A DNA stretch of 64,000 nt from the NCBI RefSeq assembly GCF_004005815.1, contig NZ_SACK01000002.1, positions 958,389 through 1,022,388 of the forward strand. The letters are read 5' to 3'. This DNA comes from Mucilaginibacter limnophilus (GTDB lineage Bacteria; Bacteroidota; Bacteroidia; Sphingobacteriales; Sphingobacteriaceae). This document shows, piece after piece, positions 20,201-26,479 of this stretch (positions within the stretch are counted from its first letter, which is position 1; every line of letters begins with the position of its first letter). A program made the position numbers and the translations under genes. The notes beneath the pieces are model-generated. The model was not told the DNA's origin, searched no databases, and saw only the letters and a list, made by a program, of their open reading frames with translations.

Positions 20201-20413
20201 GTGGTAATTGACCTCGGTGAGCAGTTCGGCAGAGGCAAAACATTCACCATTATTGCCAAAAACAGCTCACGAAAAAATTTATATGTGCAAAGTGCCGTGC
20301 TGAACGGGCGGCCGTTGAACGCCTTTTATTTTCCGGCGGGCGAACTCCTGAAAGGCGGTTCGCTGGTTCTTGAAATGGGGGATAAACCGAATGAAAAATG
20401 GGGTGTCGATTAA
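17222..20413 (+). CDS. GH92-family alpha-mannosidase with N-terminal PL4-domain-III-like module
   Basis: 1063 aa. Signal peptide ~1-24. Residues ~28-220 resemble the rhamnogalacturonan-lyase domain III carbohydrate-binding module (IWAVGKADELANEF, TWPTAGWRTNQ). From ~315 the GH92 catalytic body begins (YVDTRLGTAHSRWMIAPGPW, FSHIHEWTMAGLG). EGNAWQLTFFVPQDV and GDEDQGQMSAWLVMTTMGL near the C-terminus match the GH92 catalytic/Ca-binding blocks, including the acidic residues. GH92 enzymes are Ca2+-dependent exo-alpha-mannosidases. The product is probably periplasmic or surface-located. It is monocistronic and followed by a strong terminator. Confidence 0.9.
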   Translation: MSKKMHVLYVVIGLCIMSLSTVTAQQKLSAIWAVGKADELANEFALAPGGYKQFVAKDFGYEDKFYLIGHSKEKQDFPYVLPGPVDTWGGTWPTAGWRTNQVSILFALKGAPVSGRYKLVIRLKDFAKKFLPYIKVTVNNKDEYHQLSAEGYDVSKQPRPGLNEADVDTAALKGHAVNPTPKVIEIALSTGDLKKGGNKVIITVLRGSWIMFDQVALNGPVQTTVQKPGKFFIEDVKPAPYELTENGRKSQPLIVSVQHINGRPKINVRLDGKSIFSQLAESGAYEFEALMPAVNSVKLSTYQILEDGRLVSEGIVKRSPGKLQALADYVDTRLGTAHSRWMIAPGPWMPFSMVKMSPDNQSPGWQAGYDPSFESIGTFSHIHEWTMAGLGVFATNGPLKTSVGTEMKSGSGYRSAINKRTEEAPIGYYKADLEDYNIKAEVTATTRCGFERFTFPKDRDSARILLDLHIPAEYDYQLKDVSVKKVSANRIEGYARQYEKEVWGGDAYQDYTIYFVVEFDQPIQNIGNWINKNINYKESLSAKDIQDAGLFVQFDASKNPVVQVRSAISLVSLDNAKQSLSAEISTPFGWNFNAVRAHQLDTWNAIFNRVRISTSNRLEKMRFYNALYRSICSRSTWSDLNGEWRSTDGKIRKLKGKDDVALGCDAFWNTFWNLNQVWNLVTPEWSKRWVNSQLAMYDANGWLAKGPAGMNYIPVMVAEHEIPFIVSAYQMGIRDFDADKALKAAVKMQTTPSQKVFSGYAGNRDLLPYLKHHYVPSDSGRFSNSMEYSYDDWTVGQLARSLGNQDLFNQFNERGYWWRNAIDTAGYCHMKLSNGNWVGNFDPFKTGANEHYVEGNAWQLTFFVPQDVPALVKMIGKERFVDRLEWGFKQSEPWRYNGMNDQYWDYPVVQGNQQSMHFAFLFNWAGKPWSTQKWSRSILDRFYGYKPGNAYLGDEDQGQMSAWLVMTTMGLFQTDGGAGSQPVYEIGSPLFQKVVIDLGEQFGRGKTFTIIAKNSSRKNLYVQSAVLNGRPLNAFYFPAGELLKGGSLVLEMGDKPNEKWGVD

Positions 20414-20496
20414 TCGGGTCTTTGGAAATAAATTCGCAAGAACTAATCTTTAAGAAAGAACTTAAAAAATCTCTAATGCAACCGACCGCGTAAATC

Positions 20497-20532
20497 AAAA
20501 AGCCCCTCTAATTGCTTAGAGAGGCTTTTTTT
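20497..20532. terminator. Bidirectional Rho-independent terminator
   Basis: Arms 20497-20511 and 20516-20530 (AAAAAGCCCCTCTAA / TTAGAGAGGCTTTTT, 14 of 15 paired) around loop TTGC, with T-runs on both strands. It serves the GH92 gene on the plus strand and would also terminate anything arriving from the right on the minus strand. Confidence 0.85.
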
Positions 20533-20548
20533 GTGATCCCGCTGGGAT
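20533..20548 (-). other. tRNA 3'-end-like fragment (possible integration scar)
   Basis: Read on the minus strand, ATCCCAGCGGGATCAC resembles the T-arm 3' strand plus acceptor end of a bacterial tRNA and is followed at once by the terminator at 20532-20497. No D-arm or anticodon arm is present to its right. Such 3' fragments are left when integrative elements insert into tRNA genes; here the accessory, fragment-rich region begins exactly at this point. The match is short, so this is tentative. Confidence 0.35.
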
Positions 20549-20963
20549 AACCTTTGTTTATCAAAAGAGCTTAAAAATCCTCTTTTGAGCGTTAAAAAGG
20601 CACATTTATTCAATTTCAATCAAACTTGGGCACCACTGAGGGCACCAGTTATTTTGAAGTGTTTTAAAGAACTCTGTGTGATACTAAAAGTAGACATAAC
20701 AACTCATAATGTCAACTTTGATTTTTTAACACTGAATTATATGTTGCACCGGTTAATCACATGAAATTATCGTCCGCTATAAAGTCATGCTATTCAGCCC
20801 ACTTACACTTTCAGCTAGTGTAGAATCTTATAATTTGTGACAGAGACGTGAGTAAGCTGTTTTATATTTGACATTTGCATTCCAGGCTCAATTCACAAGC
20901 AATTATTGGATAATTTAATTTTACTAACCAGATCATGAAATATCGTGGCGACCATATATTTAG
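20549..20963 (+). other. Mostly non-coding; candidate start of a gene cut off by the 85-bp repeat
   Basis: No convincing full gene. A TATATTTG box lies near 20864-20871 and an ATG at 20935 opens MKYRGDHIFSM, which runs into a stop formed at the edge of the inverted repeat at 20964. This looks like a gene interrupted after ten codons, but ten codons are too few to identify it. The direct pair GGGCACCACTGA/GGGCACCAG at ~20628-20648 is otherwise unexplained. Confidence 0.3.
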
Positions 20964-21048
20964 TATGTAACCCCTCCTAAAAACCGGACTGTTTAAAGTT
21001 AAGACTTTTCGTCCTTTAAGCAGTCCGGTTTTTAGGAGGGGTTACATA
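20964..21048. mobile_element. 85-bp MITE-like inverted repeat
   Basis: Arms 20964-20998 and 21014-21048 are each 35 bp and match at 34 positions; the single difference would be a G-U pair in RNA. The 15-nt loop is TTAAGACTTTTCGTC. The outermost bases on both sides are TA, as expected for an insertion with TA target duplication (Tc1/mariner/IS630 superfamily). It directly truncates a broken ATPase reading frame on its right. Alternatives: two abutting IS ends, or a very strong terminator. Confidence 0.65.
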
Positions 21049-21393
21049 ACCAGGGGAACTCATCCAGAAAAATAACGCATTTGTTTTTCTTTAAGAGCGG
21101 CTCTGCATGATTTTTAAGCATTTGAAAAGCCTGTGTCCGGTTATTTGAAATAGCTGGCGGGATAGGTAATTGCACTCTTTCAGCCAATGTGTTGCTGAAA
21201 TTTATTAGCTGGTCTTTTAATATTACATTGTGGACATCAGAAAGTTCAAAGGCAATATTAGAAAGGACTTTCGGATCAGATAGGTTTTACCGACCCGACT
21301 TTTACCAAATATAACAATTAATTCTGCCTCGTTAGATTGCAAGGCCTGCCCGAGTACAAGTTGTTGTTCTATACGACCGATAACCTCTTTCAT
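21049..21393 (-). pseudogene. Broken AAA-type ATPase (DUF234-like family), frameshifted and truncated
   Basis: From ATG 21393 the frame reads MKEVIGRIEQQLVLGQAL and then the Walker A region VIFGKSRVGKTYLIR before a frame change near 21275. A second frame continues NIAFELSDVHN and runs to the Walker B segment VIFLDEFPWL, where it stops at the inverted repeat (21048). The order matches bacterial ATPases with a C-terminal DUF234-like half, but about three quarters of the protein are missing. Two separate lesions show it is dead. Confidence 0.7.
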
Positions 21394-21432
21394 TTCTATT
21401 TTAACGTTGATTTTTCATGAATGTAAGCATTC

Positions 21433-21529
21433 TATATTTAGCCACAACGATACAGACATAGGGGTTGTGGCTAAATATAAAACAACATAATCAGCCACAA
21501 GTTATTTTTAAAAAGGGTTATGGCTGATT
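21433..21529. repeat. Two tandem inverted repeats upstream of the broken ATPase
   Basis: TATATTTAGCCACAAC (21433-21448) pairs perfectly with 21464-21479. A second dyad, AATCAGCCACAA (21489-21500) against TTATGGCTGATT (21518-21529), pairs at 11 of 12. Both share the GCCACAA core. They lie just upstream of the ATPase fragment's start and look like two operator sites of that dead gene. Confidence 0.5.
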
Positions 21530-21652
21530 ATAATTTAATTTAAGAAAATGTTAACCTTCCCATGCCGAATGCATTGATTTAAGCGAGTGTCTAACGGTAA
21601 TCAATTTCAAGGTCTTACCGGATACACTCAATGTTTATAATGACATCATGTT

Positions 21653-21739
21653 TTAAGAGGACCAAATTTCAGCCGGGAAACCATCTGGGTCATTAAGAAC
21701 CTTGGCTCTCCTTCCGATGAATCGATAATGAACTGGTGG
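21653..21739 (-). pseudogene. C-terminal fragment of a VOC (glyoxalase/bleomycin-resistance) protein
   Basis: 28 codons read PPVHYRFIGRR then AKVLNDPDGFPAEIWSS and a stop. The VLNDPDGFPAEIW ending is typical of VOC-superfamily proteins, in which this last strand carries a metal-ligand Glu. An in-frame TAG lies immediately upstream and no N-terminal part was found, so this is a relic. Confidence 0.45.
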
Positions 21740-21817
21740 CTATCCTTGGGAGAATAGACCTAACAACAGCAATTTAATTAAATGGAAGTAACAAACCGCA
21801 GGTTACCTCGAGCGAAA

Positions 21818-22990
21818 TTAAAGCGTTACAAGTTGTTGCATAAGGTTAACGAGCGGGATGGCGGTAACACCGTCCTGGAGAGCAAACTGATCATGTCCAC
21901 CATAGACCACGAACTTTTTATCTGCCTTAACGTCTTCACACCCCTGATAAAAGCCTTTGGAAAGTACCGGGACGGTACTGCGTTTGATTTCAATAGCCCA
22001 TGTCTCCCGTCCTGAAAATTCGAGAATCAGGTCGATTTCATGACCACTGCTGCTTCGGTAATAGTATGCCTTGGCGTTATTCGGTGCTACTGATATTATA
22101 TTTTCGATAACAAAACCTTCCCAACTACCCCCAGAAACTGGATGTCCCAGCAGATCATTATATCTTTCGATATTTAATAAGGCATGGGTTATTCCGCTAT
22201 CCCGAACATAAACCTTCGGACTTTTAACCAAACGTTTGCCGATATTTGCTGTCCAGGGCTGTAAGCGTCTCACGAGTAACAGATCAACCATGAGGTCTAA
22301 GTACCTGCTTACAGTAACGGAACTCACCTCAAGGCTTTTTGCCAGCATAGAAGCATTGAAGATACCGCCTTGAATATGAGCAAGCATTGTCCAGAACCGT
22401 TCCAGTGTTTCAGCCGGTATCCGCGGACCTAACAGTGGTATGTCACGCTCCAAGTAAGTTCGGATAAAATCATTTCGCCAAATCAAGCTATCTTCATCGC
22501 TTGCGGCCAATAAACTTTCCGGAAATCCTCCCCGCAGCCATAACTGATTGAGTTTGTCGGCTGATAGTGCACCGAACTCTAAAGCATCAATACCGCATAA
22601 TTCGAGATAACTGATGCGCCCTGCCAGTGATTCTCCTGATTGTTGCAACAAATCCATAGATGCCGAACCCAGGAACAAAAACTGTCCGTATTTGTGGCCG
22701 CGTCGGCGCTCCTCATCGATAATTCCCCGCAATTCCTGAAATATATCCGGTAGCCGCTGCACCTCGTCCAAGATGATCAGCTTGTCTCGGTTTTCTGTAT
22801 GAAAAGCTTCAATGTCCTGAATTCTTTGCAGATCGCGCTTACGCTCTAAGTCAAGGTAAACACTTTTATTAGCTTTCTCTATATCCCTTGCAAGTGTTGT
22901 TTTGCCCACCTGACGCGGACCCATCAGCGCTACTGAAGCGCTTCTTTTTAAAGTCTTTTCAAGTTCAATCGTTATTCTTCGCTTAATCAT
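21818..22990 (-). CDS. AAA ATPase with DUF4143 C-terminal domain, copy 1
   Basis: 390 aa. Walker A GPRQVGKTT at residues 24-32, Walker B LIILDEVQRLPD near 70-81, sensor-like FLFLGSASMDLL, then a winged-helix segment (~205-245) and a C-terminal PD-(D/E)xK-like domain: GHEIDLILE followed by AIEIK. This is the widespread AAA_14/DUF4143 family, whose role is poorly defined. By eye the coding sequence is identical to 57475-58647 over its whole length, while the flanks differ. A perfect 37-bp palindrome abuts its start codon. Confidence 0.9.
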   Translation of the reverse strand: MIKRRITIELEKTLKRSASVALMGPRQVGKTTLARDIEKANKSVYLDLERKRDLQRIQDIEAFHTENRDKLIILDEVQRLPDIFQELRGIIDEERRRGHKYGQFLFLGSASMDLLQQSGESLAGRISYLELCGIDALEFGALSADKLNQLWLRGGFPESLLAASDEDSLIWRNDFIRTYLERDIPLLGPRIPAETLERFWTMLAHIQGGIFNASMLAKSLEVSSVTVSRYLDLMVDLLLVRRLQPWTANIGKRLVKSPKVYVRDSGITHALLNIERYNDLLGHPVSGGSWEGFVIENIISVAPNNAKAYYYRSSSGHEIDLILEFSGRETWAIEIKRSTVPVLSKGFYQGCEDVKADKKFVVYGGHDQFALQDGVTAIPLVNLMQQLVTL

Positions 22991-23027
22991 TTATACAAAT
23001 TTAACATTAAATGTTAAATTTGTATAA
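22991..23027 (-). promoter_or_regulatory. Perfect 37-bp palindrome at the ATPase start (copy 1)
   Basis: Arms of 18 bp (from TTATACAAATTTAACATT) mirror around a single central A at 23009, ending immediately before the start codon. On the minus strand the proximal half contains TAAATTTG, a -7-like box, so transcription would start at or next to the ATG. It is probably an autoregulatory operator, since the protein contains a winged-helix segment. Copy 2 keeps the same design. Confidence 0.65.
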
Positions 23028-23110
23028 CATTTCTTTCATGCCATGGCTAATCATAAAACTGAAGCTGACTTTCTAATTTTAGACTAAATAGAATCTGTCT
23101 TATATATTTG

Positions 23111-23147
23111 CATTTGCTAATAACTCAGGTACGTTTGTAGCAACCTA
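23111..23147. repeat. 37-bp identical block shared with 58758-58794
   Basis: The block from CATTTGCTAATAACTCAGG to GTAGCAACCTA is identical beside both ATPase copies, although the ~80 bp between it and the ATPase start has diverged. A plus-strand TATATTTG box lies next to it here, and TACATTTG in the other copy. It may be a conserved control site or a duplication boundary. Confidence 0.6.
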
Positions 23148-23208
23148 ATCATATTTTAAGGGGTGCCTGGAGTTGTTTATTGTTTCTTTCTTTGTTTAGT
23201 TAAAACGT

Positions 23209-23290
23209 TATCTTTGTGGCTCTTAGAAATCGCGAAATCTTTGAAGATGCCCCTTTTGGTGTTTTGGGAAAAGGGGCATTCTTTTTAAAG
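23209..23290 (+). ncRNA. Candidate small RNA with its own promoter and terminator
   Basis: TATCTTTG (23209-23216) fits the -7 consensus. About 30 bp downstream ATGCCCCTTTT (23247-23257) pairs perfectly with AAAAGGGGCAT (23269-23279), followed by TCTTTTT. The predicted transcript of ~65 nt has no good reading frame. It could equally be the leader of a lost gene. Confidence 0.35.
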
Positions 23291-23367
23291 TGGTGAATAT
23301 TGAACTGTATATATATACCTATTAAATCTACCTTAACATTTATTTGTATCTTTAACCTACCCACAGT

Positions 23368-23497
23368 TTACCATACTATCCAGTCGACCGCATTATTTTC
23401 ACTTCGCGCTGTCGGCAGCTGCAGCCCTCGAGTCAATTCAGTTACGCGCTGGAAGACGGACTGCTGCAGGTCAGAAAGACGTGCGTGCGGGTGCTGA
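23368..23497 (-). pseudogene. C-terminal remnant of the WD40-caspase gene
   Basis: Minus-strand codons read QHPHARLSDLQQ, RVTELTRGLQLPTARSENN and AVDWIVW, then a stop. This matches the last ~43 residues of the intact protein at 59281-62640 with a handful of substitutions. No catalytic part remains. Because it follows ATPase copy 1 as the full gene follows copy 2, the pair was duplicated as a unit and this copy lost most of the caspase. Confidence 0.8.
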
Positions 23498-23882
23498 AGT
23501 CGTAAATACTTTGCTTGTTTTTGTCATTAGGCCTACTGTAATCTTTTAAAAAAGATATCAACAACTGATGTGTAAGCGGCTGCGATCCATGAGCTCTAAT
23601 CAGCCGAGTGACGTCCATAAGCATATGTAAAAAATTGAATAGATAATCGATAAACTTTCGATTATCTATTCATTAAATTACAAAAGGGAAATTGTTATTA
23701 ATTATACTGATTTGCGTCAAGCATCATTTCGACAATACCGTCTGCGTTACGATCAGAAGGTACAAGTCCTGCAATTCACCCCTAATCTCCGTGCAATTGA
23801 CGATCTGAACTACATCCAATATTTCTCCCTCAATCTAGCTGGATTTTAGGGCGTCTTTCGTTATTGTTTCAAGACTAGCGTC
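23498..23882. other. Gap without a recognised gene
   Basis: AT-rich sequence with an 11-bp inverted repeat around 23642-23668 (GATAATCGATA/ TCGATTATC type). A plus-strand frame at about 23702-23849 reads TDLRQASFRQYRLRYDQK and ends NLAGF and a stop; it has protein-like composition but I do not recognise it. Probably another gene fragment. Confidence 0.3.
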
Positions 23883-24120
23883 TTACGCCTTAGTTATTAT
23901 TATATAATTATTTTGCTCAGCATAGTCATATCTTTCGTTAAATAACTTTTTCAATGCCATTGCTACCGGCTGGTTACTGATATTGATGCTGACAAGGCTG
24001 TCCTTGTTTAGGATTCTTGTATGAAAAATAAAAACCAGCCTGTTTGCTTATCTCGCTAAGCACTGCAGCCAGTCTTTCCTCCCGGCCAATGACAATATTT
24101 TCAGGTTTAAAATTGATCAT
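23883..24120 (-). pseudogene. STN-domain fragment of a TonB-dependent receptor
   Basis: From ATG 24120: MINFKPENIVIGREERLAAV, SEISKQAGFYFSYKN; after a frameshift near 24005 the text continues DSLVSISISNQPVAMALKKL and YDYAEQNNYIIITKA, then stops. This is the secretin/TonB short N-terminal (STN) domain that precedes the carboxypeptidase-like and plug domains in Bacteroidota receptors. Everything downstream is missing. Confidence 0.6.
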
Positions 24121-24260
24121 CTATCTAAGACAGTCCCGTGTGATGTGGGAGGGGAAGAAACGTTTCCATATGTAGCTTAACGGAGATACATGCCATCATC
24201 AATACGGCCTATTTTGCTAATATAATTAGTAAAATAAGGTAAATGTTTGTATATTCGCGT

Positions 24261-24860
24261 ATGAGCGATAACAACACCATACTTCAGATCAGCGCCTTTG
24301 CAGGACTGGCCGGCGCGTTACTTACCCAGGTGCTCACCGGAACATTCACTTATCTTAATGACCGGCGTAAGCAGAAAAACGATGTCCGGAATCAGTACCG
24401 CTCCAGAATGGTTGAAGTGGGGGAGAGCTTTTATTTCATGAACGGGGAACTGATGTCTATGATCAAGAAAAATATCGCTTACTGGACAAACCGCCGTGAC
24501 GACCGCAGTCTAACAACTCTTCAATACTTAAAAAATGAGATGGAGGAGCTCGATGCCTATCAGAATAAACTGAACACAGAGAACTGGAAGTACAATTTAG
24601 CCAGCATCTATTTTGACTTGCCCTTCACTATGCAGGAAATGCTGGAGACAAACCGGACCTCTCATCAGCTTTATCTGAAAGTGCTGGACCTGTCAGATCA
24701 TATCCGGAATTCACCAAGTGAAGAAACCGAAACCTTATTCAAAACGTACCATCTGGCGGTTTTTGACCTATGCACACATTATGACAAGCTATATCACCGG
24801 ATGGAGCAAAACATGCATGCTGTTAAAAGTCAGTTATTGACCGGTTTCTTCAAAGCCTGA
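24261..24860 (+). CDS. Membrane-anchored protein of unknown function
   Basis: 199 aa from MSDNNTILQ; an ATG six codons earlier (24243) is possible. One hydrophobic helix at ~8-28 (ISAFAGLAGALLTQVLTG) is followed by charged NDRRKQKNDVRNQYRSR, so the N-terminus probably crosses or anchors in the membrane with a cytoplasmic, largely helical body. TATATTCG just upstream resembles a -7 box. Its 3' end overlaps the transposase gene's 3' end by 31 bp, tail to tail. No family recognised. Confidence 0.6.
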   Translation: MSDNNTILQISAFAGLAGALLTQVLTGTFTYLNDRRKQKNDVRNQYRSRMVEVGESFYFMNGELMSMIKKNIAYWTNRRDDRSLTTLQYLKNEMEELDAYQNKLNTENWKYNLASIYFDLPFTMQEMLETNRTSHQLYLKVLDLSDHIRNSPSEETETLFKTYHLAVFDLCTHYDKLYHRMEQNMHAVKSQLLTGFFKA

Positions 24861-26428
24861 CTTTTCTTTTTTCCATTAAACCTTACCCTTGGGTCTTTAC
24901 AGTTTTGGTCGGGGCTGAATTTAGCAGGAACGAGTTCTTTTCCCCAGATACGTTTTCCGGCGCGTTTCGGATATTTAAGATAGTAGGCATTCCGCTCCGA
25001 AAAGTAGCGGTCTATCGCCTGTTTACAATCATCGGCACCCTTATAGTCGCTATTGTGCAGTACCGCTTTTGCCAAACCACTGAATACCGATTCGATCACA
25101 TTCAGAAACTGCGCGGAAGCAGGTAAGGGCGCCAGTTCGACGGCAGGTGTGCCATGTTCTTTACGATATGCCCTGGCGCTTACTTCTTTGATCCGTTCTT
25201 TCAGTTTACTGGACGCATGCCAGCTCGCGGCATCCCAGGATAAATAGATTTTCCTCATGCCCCGGTATTGCTCAATAAGTACTTCCATCAGTTTGATCAT
25301 TTCATCAGTATTCTTGGCACGGGAGTAAAAATGCGTAACCTGGTTTGTTGTTAATTCGAGTGCAGCGGTACAGATAATATACGCTTTAGCCTTTTGATGC
25401 GCTTTGACTGTCTTTTGTTCACCAGGTTCTGTATACGACCAACCCACTTTTGCCCTGATGCCGCAGGAACCCATTTCATCGATCGAGAAAAAACGGTCGT
25501 CGGGTTTCAGGTTGTTCAGTATGGAGGTGATCTTATCCAGTTTTTCCCTGAATTTCGGATCCGGGCTGGTCAGGACTTCCTTGGCTTTACGAAACCGGTA
25601 ACCTTGCCGTTGCAGATAATTCCAAACCGTACTGCGCGTTAATACAACACCATACACTTTGCTGTACACCGCTGCCAGATCTTCTGTTCGCCACGATGTC
25701 CGGTTAATGCCATATAGTGATGGCGATTGATGAATAAGCGCATTGAGGTTCTTTATTTTCTGCTCAACTTCTTTCTGTTTTTCGTCATTTAGCGTCCATG
25801 GTTTTCTCAGTAATCCAGCAATACCGCGTAATTTAAAAATGGCCACCCACTGTTCAACCGTGTCCAGATGAACTTCCACTTTGTCTGCCACCTCCCGCAG
25901 ACACCTGCCGTCAAATGATTCCTGGATCACCACCGCTTTCTGCCAGTTACGATGATCGGTCGACTTTCTCCATTCGTTCAGTATCTGTTGATCTGCCTCA
26001 TGAATATATTTAACCCGGCTGTTATAAAATTCGTTGATATTGTTGTCCTTTCTCCATTTCGCATAAATATTATTAAACTGACTTTCGGAATACTTACAGA
26101 TATATTTTAGTTGATAGCTCCTAAAGAGATTTGCTGCGGTAAGGCGTTTATGCGGGTCTGAAGCGACCAGTTCCGGCAGCGCGGCGATCAGTTCATCGTA
26201 AGCGCCGATACGCGGCATTTTACCATAATCCCGTTTTAAAAAGAAGCGCATGTTTGAAAGCTGATCCGGATAAAGCGTTTTAATAATCTCAAATTCGTTT
26301 ATCCAGTTCCTGACAGTGCTGCAGCTCAGGTTCAGCTTTATTGAAATCTGGCGCGGGTTAAGTTTCCCTTCAATAAAAAGCCGCCTGATCGCGCATATCT
26401 TAACTTTAGGAATGGCGTTGCATAACAT
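24830..26428 (-). CDS. IS630-family DDE transposase, long form
   Basis: 532 aa. The C-terminal ~200 residues show the IS630/Tc1 DDE triad: Asp in FFSIDEMG, Asp in YLSWDAASWH, and Glu in LNVIESVFSGLAKAV. The N-terminal ~300 residues contain several HTH segments (NPRQISIKLNLSCSTVRNW; REVADKVEVHLDTVEQW), making it longer than typical IS630 transposases (~350 aa). I saw no terminal inverted repeats on either side. It is co-oriented 51 bp downstream of dnaE2, so it may be a degenerate or immobile element. Confidence 0.8.
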   Translation of the reverse strand: MLCNAIPKVKICAIRRLFIEGKLNPRQISIKLNLSCSTVRNWINEFEIIKTLYPDQLSNMRFFLKRDYGKMPRIGAYDELIAALPELVASDPHKRLTAANLFRSYQLKYICKYSESQFNNIYAKWRKDNNINEFYNSRVKYIHEADQQILNEWRKSTDHRNWQKAVVIQESFDGRCLREVADKVEVHLDTVEQWVAIFKLRGIAGLLRKPWTLNDEKQKEVEQKIKNLNALIHQSPSLYGINRTSWRTEDLAAVYSKVYGVVLTRSTVWNYLQRQGYRFRKAKEVLTSPDPKFREKLDKITSILNNLKPDDRFFSIDEMGSCGIRAKVGWSYTEPGEQKTVKAHQKAKAYIICTAALELTTNQVTHFYSRAKNTDEMIKLMEVLIEQYRGMRKIYLSWDAASWHASSKLKERIKEVSARAYRKEHGTPAVELAPLPASAQFLNVIESVFSGLAKAVLHNSDYKGADDCKQAIDRYFSERNAYYLKYPKRAGKRIWGKELVPAKFSPDQNCKDPRVRFNGKKKSQALKKPVNN

Positions 26429-26479
26429 GACAACAAGCGTATAGCAATACTACAGTCTGAAGACGATTAAGTTCATAAA

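Noticed and set aside
20533..20548. Intact tRNA gene
   Set aside because: Only a 3'-end-like piece is present; there is no anticodon or D-arm sequence to its right.
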